A program made the position numbers and the translations under genes. A stretch of DNA of 64,000 nt from Herbidospora daliensis (GTDB taxonomy: Bacteria > Actinomycetota > Actinomycetes > Streptosporangiales > Streptosporangiaceae), in NCBI RefSeq assembly GCF_001570585.1, contig NZ_BBXF01000003.1, forward strand, positions 655,353 through 719,352, given 5' to 3'. The notes beneath the pieces were generated by a model. The model was not told the DNA's origin. It searched no databases and was given only the letters and a program-made list of their open reading frames with translations. This document shows, piece after piece, positions 59,631 to 64,000 of the stretch (its first letter is position 1; the number at the start of each line of letters is the position of its first letter).

Positions 59631-60899
59631 CTACTGCGCGATCGCGGCCGAGAGCTGGGAGGCCATGTCCGTGATGGCCTGGTCCACACTCTTGCCGCCC
59701 TGCAACGCCGCGTACGCGTTGGTCTGCACCGCCAGCGTGACCGCGTTGTAGTCGGCGGTGCGCGGGCGCGGGGTCGCCGTGGTCAGCGACTGCTTCAGCG
59801 TCGGCAGGTACGGCGACTGCGCGATCAGTTCCGGATCGTCGTAGAGGGCGGCGCGCACCGAGGCCTGGTTCATCTTGGCGACCACGAAGCGCTGGGTCTC
59901 CTCGGACTGCATGAACGCGATCCAGTCCTTCGCGGTCTCCTTGTGCTTGGAGAAGGCGGACACGACCAGGTCGATGCCGCCCAGCGAGGAGGACCCGGGG
60001 CCGTTGACCCCGGGCAGCAGCGCGGTGCCGAACTTGTCCTTCACCGCCGAGTCCGCCGCGCCCGCGGAGGTGTAGACGTACGGCCAGTTCCGCAGGAACA
60101 TCAACCGGCCCTCGACGAAGGCCCGGCGGCTCTCCTCCTCCTTGTACGTGATCGCGTCCTTGCTGATCTTGCCGTTCTTCATGGCGTCGACCAGGGTCTG
60201 CAGACCGGCGCGGGCCTCGGGGGAGTCGACGGCGACGGTCTTGCCGTCGTCGCTGAGGAACGCGCCGCCCGCGCCGTTGACGGCCTCGGCCGCGTTGACC
60301 GTCAGGCCCTCGTACTGGGCGAACTGGCCTGCGTAACAGGACATCTCCGGCGTGAGGTGCTCGTCGCAGGCGGCCCACATCTCCGCCCACGTGGTGGGCG
60401 GCTCGGGGACCAGGTCCTTGCGGTAGAAGAGCAGGGCGGCGTTGGTGATGAAGGGCGCGCCGTAGAGCTTGCCGTCGTATTCGGCGGTCTGCACCGCTGT
60501 GGGCAGGATGTCCGGGCCGCCGAGTGCGGCCTTGTCCAGCGGTTCCAGCCAGCCCCGTGAGGCGAACTCCGACGTCCAGACCACGTCGGACCACAACACG
60601 TCGTAGGCCGAGCTCTTGGCCTGGAAGTTCTGGACGAAGGACGCGCGCTGGTCGTCGGGGGAGGCCGACAGCTCCAGCATCTTCACGGTCTCTTGCGGGT
60701 GCGCCTCGTTCCACTTGGCGAGGAGCGTGTTCATCTCGGCGGTGAAGTCCTTGCCGGACGCGAAGACGATCGGTCCCCGGCCGGGGCCCAGGCCGCTGTC
60801 GTCCGAGGCGGCCGGCGTGCCGCCGCCGCACGCGGACAGCAACATCGTCAGGATTCCCGCGCTCGCGCACGCCGCGAGCCGTGTCTTCCGGAACGTCAT
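59631..60899 (-). CDS. Carbohydrate ABC transporter solute-binding lipoprotein
   Basis: A 422-residue extracytoplasmic receptor. The lipobox LSAC places the lipidated Cys at about 24. The bilobal cluster-B fold shows KLYGAPFITNAALLFYRKDL, DGKTVAVDSPEARAGLQTLV and AFSKHKETAKDWIAFMQSEE. The start at ATG 60899 has GGAGGG just upstream. It is the first gene of the six-gene operon and would capture an oligosaccharide released by the surrounding hydrolases. The ligand is unknown; trehalose/maltose-type receptors are the nearest resemblance by eye. Confidence 0.93.
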   Translation of the reverse strand: MTFRKTRLAACASAGILTMLLSACGGGTPAASDDSGLGPGRGPIVFASGKDFTAEMNTLLAKWNEAHPQETVKMLELSASPDDQRASFVQNFQAKSSAYDVLWSDVVWTSEFASRGWLEPLDKAALGGPDILPTAVQTAEYDGKLYGAPFITNAALLFYRKDLVPEPPTTWAEMWAACDEHLTPEMSCYAGQFAQYEGLTVNAAEAVNGAGGAFLSDDGKTVAVDSPEARAGLQTLVDAMKNGKISKDAITYKEEESRRAFVEGRLMFLRNWPYVYTSAGAADSAVKDKFGTALLPGVNGPGSSSLGGIDLVVSAFSKHKETAKDWIAFMQSEETQRFVVAKMNQASVRAALYDDPELIAQSPYLPTLKQSLTTATPRPRTADYNAVTLAVQTNAYAALQGGKSVDQAITDMASQLSAAIAQ

Positions 60900-60993
60900 G
60901 GTGTCCCTCCACAGGGAACGAGGGGGATGGGGGGAAGCGGGCCGGTGGCGTTTCGCCTGAGGGGTGTGCACCGCGAGGACCGCTGGGAACAGG

Positions 60994-61022
60994 ACCGTAT
61001 GCAGCAATGTAACCGGTGTCAA
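60994..61022 (-). promoter_or_regulatory. Near-consensus promoter of the sugar ABC operon
   Basis: On the minus strand, TTGACA (61022-61017) and TACGGT (60999-60994) are separated by exactly 17 bp, matching a vegetative sigma-70-type promoter. Transcription would start near 60987, leaving a leader of about 88 bases before the solute-binding-protein ATG. Confidence 0.7.
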
Positions 61023-61035
61023 GTAACCGGTGTCA
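61008..61035. promoter_or_regulatory. Tandem LacI-type operators over the ABC operon promoter
   Basis: GTAACCGGTGTCA occurs twice, at 61009-61021 and 61023-61035, on a 14-bp period. TGTAACCGGTGTCA has the LacI-family layout, a central CG within an imperfect TG...CA palindrome. The copies cover the -35 hexamer and part of the spacer, so bound protein would block RNA polymerase. The operon's own LacI protein is the prime candidate. Confidence 0.65.
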
Positions 61036-61184
61036 TTCGCTCCGGTCGAGAGGAGCCCCCCATCGCCGCAGGTCGTTTCTGCATGCTCCACCCCGCCGTG
61101 GATGGGTGGTGGACCTCATGGCGGCGAGTCGGTAGCGCCGTGCACACTAGGGCGAAAGGTGCAAGAAGTCGGAGAGGGGACGTG

Positions 61185-61811
61185 ATGGTCTTGATCGCCG
61201 ACAGTCTGCCGGCCTATACGCCGCCGGGGCCGGTCCTGCTCGTCTCGGACACTCCCCTCATCTGGGCTCTCACGGCAGTGCTGGTCTTGACGATGCTCGC
61301 GGTCGGCGCCTTCCGGGTCGTCTCCGAGAACGAGCGCCTGGTGATGTTCCGGTTCGGCCGCCTGGCCGCGGTGAAGGGCCCCGGCCTCGCCGTCGTGCTG
61401 CCGGGCGTCGATCGTGTGGTACGGGTCCCGCTGGACACGACCTATGTGGATTTCCTCTGGCTGGACGCCGTCACCAGGGATGGCGTGGCCGTGACGGTCA
61501 ACGGTGCGGCGCTGACCTCTGTGGGGGATCCGGTCGCCTACGCCATGAGCCGGGACTCGCCGAACTCGGCCACGCTGGCCACGGCGGAGACGGAAATCCG
61601 CGGCTACGTCGCCGAACGCGACCTGGCGGAGCTGGCGGAGCCGTCCGAAGGCGATCTGAGTGACCTGTCGGCCAAGATCGGCGACCGCACTCGCGACTGG
61701 GGCGTTGACGTCACACTCATCGAGTTCTCGCGTGTGGAAGTACGGCTCAAAGCTGATCTGGTCCGCTGGGCGGAAGGGTTCGCGGACCGCGCCCGGAAGG
61801 CGGCCCGGTGA
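61185..61811 (+). CDS. Slipin/SPFH (band 7) family protein
   Basis: A 208-residue membrane-anchored protein. One TM helix (about 26-48; PLIWALTAVLVLTMLAVGAF) is followed by the SPFH start VVSENERLVMFRFGRLAAVK, then GPGLAVVLPGVDRVVRVPLD. The domain continues through VTVNGAALTSVGDPVAYAM and WGVDVTLIEFSRVEV. GGAGAGGGG lies 5 bp before the ATG. The protein ends soon after the SPFH domain and lacks the long coiled coil and C-terminal oligomerisation segment of full slipins. SPFH proteins organise membrane microdomains; the partner protein is not evident. Confidence 0.87.
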   Translation: MVLIADSLPAYTPPGPVLLVSDTPLIWALTAVLVLTMLAVGAFRVVSENERLVMFRFGRLAAVKGPGLAVVLPGVDRVVRVPLDTTYVDFLWLDAVTRDGVAVTVNGAALTSVGDPVAYAMSRDSPNSATLATAETEIRGYVAERDLAELAEPSEGDLSDLSAKIGDRTRDWGVDVTLIEFSRVEVRLKADLVRWAEGFADRARKAAR

Positions 61812-61882
61812 CGGCGACGGACACCATGATCGTGGTTCATGCCCCGATACACCGCAGCCCAGGAAGCGAGGCGATCTGAGAC

Positions 61883-62182
61883 GTGGACATCACCCGCACC
61901 ACCGTGCCCGGCATAGGCACCGTCCATCACTGCACGACCCGATCAGGGCAGCACTTCGGCGTGTTGGTGGACAATGCCGGCCGCCGACAGCTCCTCCTCT
62001 ACGGGTCCGCCGATCTTGACGTGCCGCTGCAGAGCATCGTCATGGAGCACGACGAGGCCGATCGGGCCGCCGAAATTCTGCACAGCCAGCCCGTTCCCGA
62101 CCGGCTCGCCGCCTTGGAGCGCCGTTTCGCCGAGATCACCGGGGAGGCGCAGTCCCCCGTCCGGCGGGACGACGCGGTGTGA
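61883..62182 (+). CDS. KhtT-like N-terminal domain protein (antiporter regulatory subunit, truncated form)
   Basis: A 99-residue protein that matches the N-terminal domain of cation:proton antiporter regulatory subunits (TTVPGIGTVHHCTTRSGQHF, GVLVDNAGRRQLLLYGSADL). Full-length members have about 160 residues with a C-terminal RCK_C/TrkA_C nucleotide-binding domain and sit next to the antiporter gene. Both the RCK_C domain and the antiporter are missing here. The start is the GTG at 61883. It follows the slipin gene by 71 bp. Confidence 0.75.
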   Translation: MDITRTTVPGIGTVHHCTTRSGQHFGVLVDNAGRRQLLLYGSADLDVPLQSIVMEHDEADRAAEILHSQPVPDRLAALERRFAEITGEAQSPVRRDDAV

Positions 62183-62197
62183 GCGCGCTCGGCGTGC

Positions 62198-64000
62198 CTA
62201 CGCGGTCGGCCGCAGTCCTGGCAGTTCCCTGAGCTGCCTGCGGGAGGTGATCCCCAGCTTCCGGAAGACGTTGCGCAGGTGGGCGTCGACGGTACGCGGG
62301 CTGATGAACAGGCGGGCGGCGGCTTCTTTCGAGGTGGCGCCCTCGGCGACCAGCCGGGCGATGTGCAGTTCCTGCATGGTGAGCTGGTCGCGGGCGTGGC
62401 CGGAGCGGCTGCGCGCGGTCTCGCCCGTGGCGCGCAGCTCGTCGGCGGCGCGGCGGGCGAACGCCTCGAGCCCCGCGGTGGACAGGAGTTCGTGCGCCGT
62501 GCGCAGGTGTGGCCGGCAGTCCTGCCTGCGGCCGGCGCGTCGCAACCATTCCCCGTACAGCAGGTGCGCTCTGGCCCGGTACGGGAGCAGCGGGCTCTTC
62601 GCGAGGAGCTCGATCGCCTCCCGGTAGTCGTCCTCCAGCCCGGTCACCAGACCGCGTGCGTAGGCTGCGATCCCCAGGCCGGTCGGGGTCCCGCTGGCCC
62701 GCGTGCGTTCGGTCAGCAACGCGAGGCCGGTGACGGCGGTCTCGCGTTCACCGCATCGGACGGCTCCCTCCACCAGTTCCGGCAGGGAGAACCCGCCGAG
62801 GAAGAGGTCTCCGCCGGCGGTCGCCAGCCGGGCGGCGGCGAGCGCCTTCGGGTAGTCGGCGAGCCCGTTGTGCAGGACGGCGCTCGCCCAGTGGACGTTG
62901 GCGACCAGGTGTCCCGAGCTGGACGCCAACGCGGCGGCCTCGGCGAACAGCGGGGCCGCCTCCGCACGGTGTCCGCGCATCGCGGCCAGCTGTAATCGGT
63001 GATAGACGGTCGGCGGCCCGCCGGTCGCGTCGGCGATGGCCTCCTCCTCCGCGATCGCGGCCATCGCCCGGTCGAGGTCGCCCGCCAGCACCGCGGCGGC
63101 GGCGGTCTGGCCGAGGCCGAGCCGTAGCACGAGCGGTGTCCCCGACTCCCGGCCGTTCGCCGCCAGCCAATCCACGAGCCGCATGTGGACGTCCGGGTCC
63201 CACAACTCACCGGCGAGCATGACCGCGAGCGCGGGCTGGCGGGTCCACAGCGGACCCGCGGCGCCGTCGAGCGCCTCCCGGAGCAGCGGCACGGCCGCCC
63301 GGTGCCCGTCAGACCGCAACGCGGTCAGCGCGTCGAGCACGTCGGGGGTCTTCGGGTCGCGAGGGGGGAAGGACGTCACCTCGTCCAGGACCATCTCCAG
63401 CACCCCGGTCGCGCGGCCGACCAGCAGGCTCGTCTCCAGCGCCGCCAGGCAGCACTCACGGGCGCGGACGGGGTCGAGCGGCGCGAGCCGTCGCGCGGCC
63501 CGCAGCATGTGCGCCGGTCCGGTGCCGTCGTCCACCTGGGCGAAGGCCATCCGGCCGCGTAACAGGTCGGCCTCCGCCTGCTGGAACTCGTCCAGGCCCC
63601 ACCGCTCGGACGTCCTGATCAGGTCGACGGCCCGTTCGACGGCGCCCGCCTCGACGTGCGCACGTGCCGCCGCGAGGGTCCGCCTGATCCGCCGAGCGGG
63701 GTCGAGCGTCAGTTCCGCGGCGCGGTCGAGGAACGCGGCCGCGGCGACGACGCCGCCCCGCCCCTGGGCGCGGGACGCCGACCGGGCCAGTTCGGCGGCG
63801 ACGTCCTCGTCCGGCGCGGCGGCGGCCTGGGCGCGGTGCCAGGCCCGCCGGTCGGGGTCGGCCGCCGGGTCGGTGACCTCGGCGAGGACACGGTGCGCGA
63901 GCAACCGTTCGGCGGGCTGGGCTCCCGCGTACGCCGCGATCCGCGCGAGCGGATGGTGAAAGCGCACCCGGGTGCCGAACTGGATCAGACCTGTGGCGGT
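62198..64000 (-). CDS. Large LuxR-family (LAL-type) regulator, N-terminal part outside window
   Basis: The frame is open to the right edge, about 600 codons. The first visible residues (LIQFGTRVRFHHPLARIAAY) match the end of the AAA/STAND ATPase domain in LAL regulators, whose P-loop must lie beyond 64000. A long TPR-like helical region follows, and then a C-terminal GerE/LuxR helix-turn-helix: LTMQELHIARLVAEGATSKE, ISPRTVDAHLRNVFRKLGIT. The stop at 62198 is 16 bp from the stop of the convergent KhtT-like gene. LAL proteins usually activate antibiotic or catabolic genes in response to an inducer and ATP. Confidence 0.9.
   Translation of the reverse strand, partial: TATGLIQFGTRVRFHHPLARIAAYAGAQPAERLLAHRVLAEVTDPAADPDRRAWHRAQAAAAPDEDVAAELARSASRAQGRGGVVAAAAFLDRAAELTLDPARRIRRTLAAARAHVEAGAVERAVDLIRTSERWGLDEFQQAEADLLRGRMAFAQVDDGTGPAHMLRAARRLAPLDPVRARECCLAALETSLLVGRATGVLEMVLDEVTSFPPRDPKTPDVLDALTALRSDGHRAAVPLLREALDGAAGPLWTRQPALAVMLAGELWDPDVHMRLVDWLAANGRESGTPLVLRLGLGQTAAAAVLAGDLDRAMAAIAEEEAIADATGGPPTVYHRLQLAAMRGHRAEAAPLFAEAAALASSSGHLVANVHWASAVLHNGLADYPKALAAARLATAGGDLFLGGFSLPELVEGAVRCGERETAVTGLALLTERTRASGTPTGLGIAAYARGLVTGLEDDYREAIELLAKSPLLPYRARAHLLYGEWLRRAGRRQDCRPHLRTAHELLSTAGLEAFARRAADELRATGETARSRSGHARDQLTMQELHIARLVAEGATSKEAAARLFISPRTVDAHLRNVFRKLGITSRRQLRELPGLRPTA

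Overview
This is a 64 kb stretch of a high-GC actinomycete chromosome, almost certainly from the order Streptosporangiales or a close relative. Nearly every gene has G/C in the third codon position, and many stop/start codons overlap. The gene set is that of a soil actinomycete: mycothiol-type DinB protein, gpgS, a RamB-like regulator divergent from aceA, Ser/Thr kinase, two-component pairs, Tat- and Sec-exported multidomain polysaccharidases with CBM2/CBM6/CBM42/ricin modules, and LacI regulators. The taxonomic call is inferred from style and content, not from a marker gene. I see no rRNA, tRNA, CRISPR array or intact insertion sequence.

Layout. (1) 0-10 kb, signalling and ABC export: the end of a NarL-type regulator, a sensor kinase/OmpR regulator pair divergent from a LolA-like lipoprotein-carrier gene and an ABC-2 exporter, a YcnI copper-binding protein with a membrane partner, and a second three-gene ABC-2 exporter. 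(2) 10-19 kb, core physiology: HSL-type hydrolase, Ser/Thr kinase facing a MarP-like protease homologue that has lost its catalytic serine, isocitrate lyase divergent from a RamB-like regulator, glucosyl-3-phosphoglycerate synthase, Uma2 protein and a potassium channel. (3) 19-30 kb: secreted discoidin/beta-helix protein, acyl-CoA dehydrogenase, a gene fragment, a HEAT-repeat protein, a small HTH gene with a striking operator, and a 1618-residue secreted sugar-dehydrogenase/ThuA/CBM protein. (4) 30-36 kb: a translationally coupled minus-strand operon (macro-DUF6508, CocE hydrolase, mycothiol-type DinB protein, unknown, frameshifted gene) and a type-B carboxylesterase.

(5) 36.7-61 kb is a plant-cell-wall utilisation island. 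Its left arm encodes a feruloyl-esterase-like CE1-CBM2 protein, a GH30 glucuronoxylanase-CBM2 and a LacI repressor, with a shared 12-bp operator-like motif. Its centre encodes two GH43 (arabinan/arabinoxylan) enzymes and a second CE1 esterase, with two TGTTANCGNTAACA-like sites and a recently duplicated C-terminal binding module. Its right arm encodes a GH29 fucosidase and a large GH2 enzyme, then a leftward six-gene operon (solute-binding protein, two MalFG-type permeases, sugar-nucleotide-type dehydrogenase/epimerase, aldo/keto reductase, LacI). That operon is led by a near-consensus promoter overlaid by two tandem LacI-like operators. Secreted enzymes would release ferulate, arabinose, xylo-oligomers, fucose and galactose, the ABC system would import an oligosaccharide, and the LacI proteins would gate expression. 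Decayed pieces, including a FAH-family gene with its centre deleted, show that the island has been rearranged.

(6) 61-64 kb: a slipin, a lone KhtT-like N-terminal domain and the C-terminal part of a large LuxR-family (LAL) regulator running off the right edge. Convergent genes throughout tend to overlap at their stop codons, from 4 bp to 74 bp.
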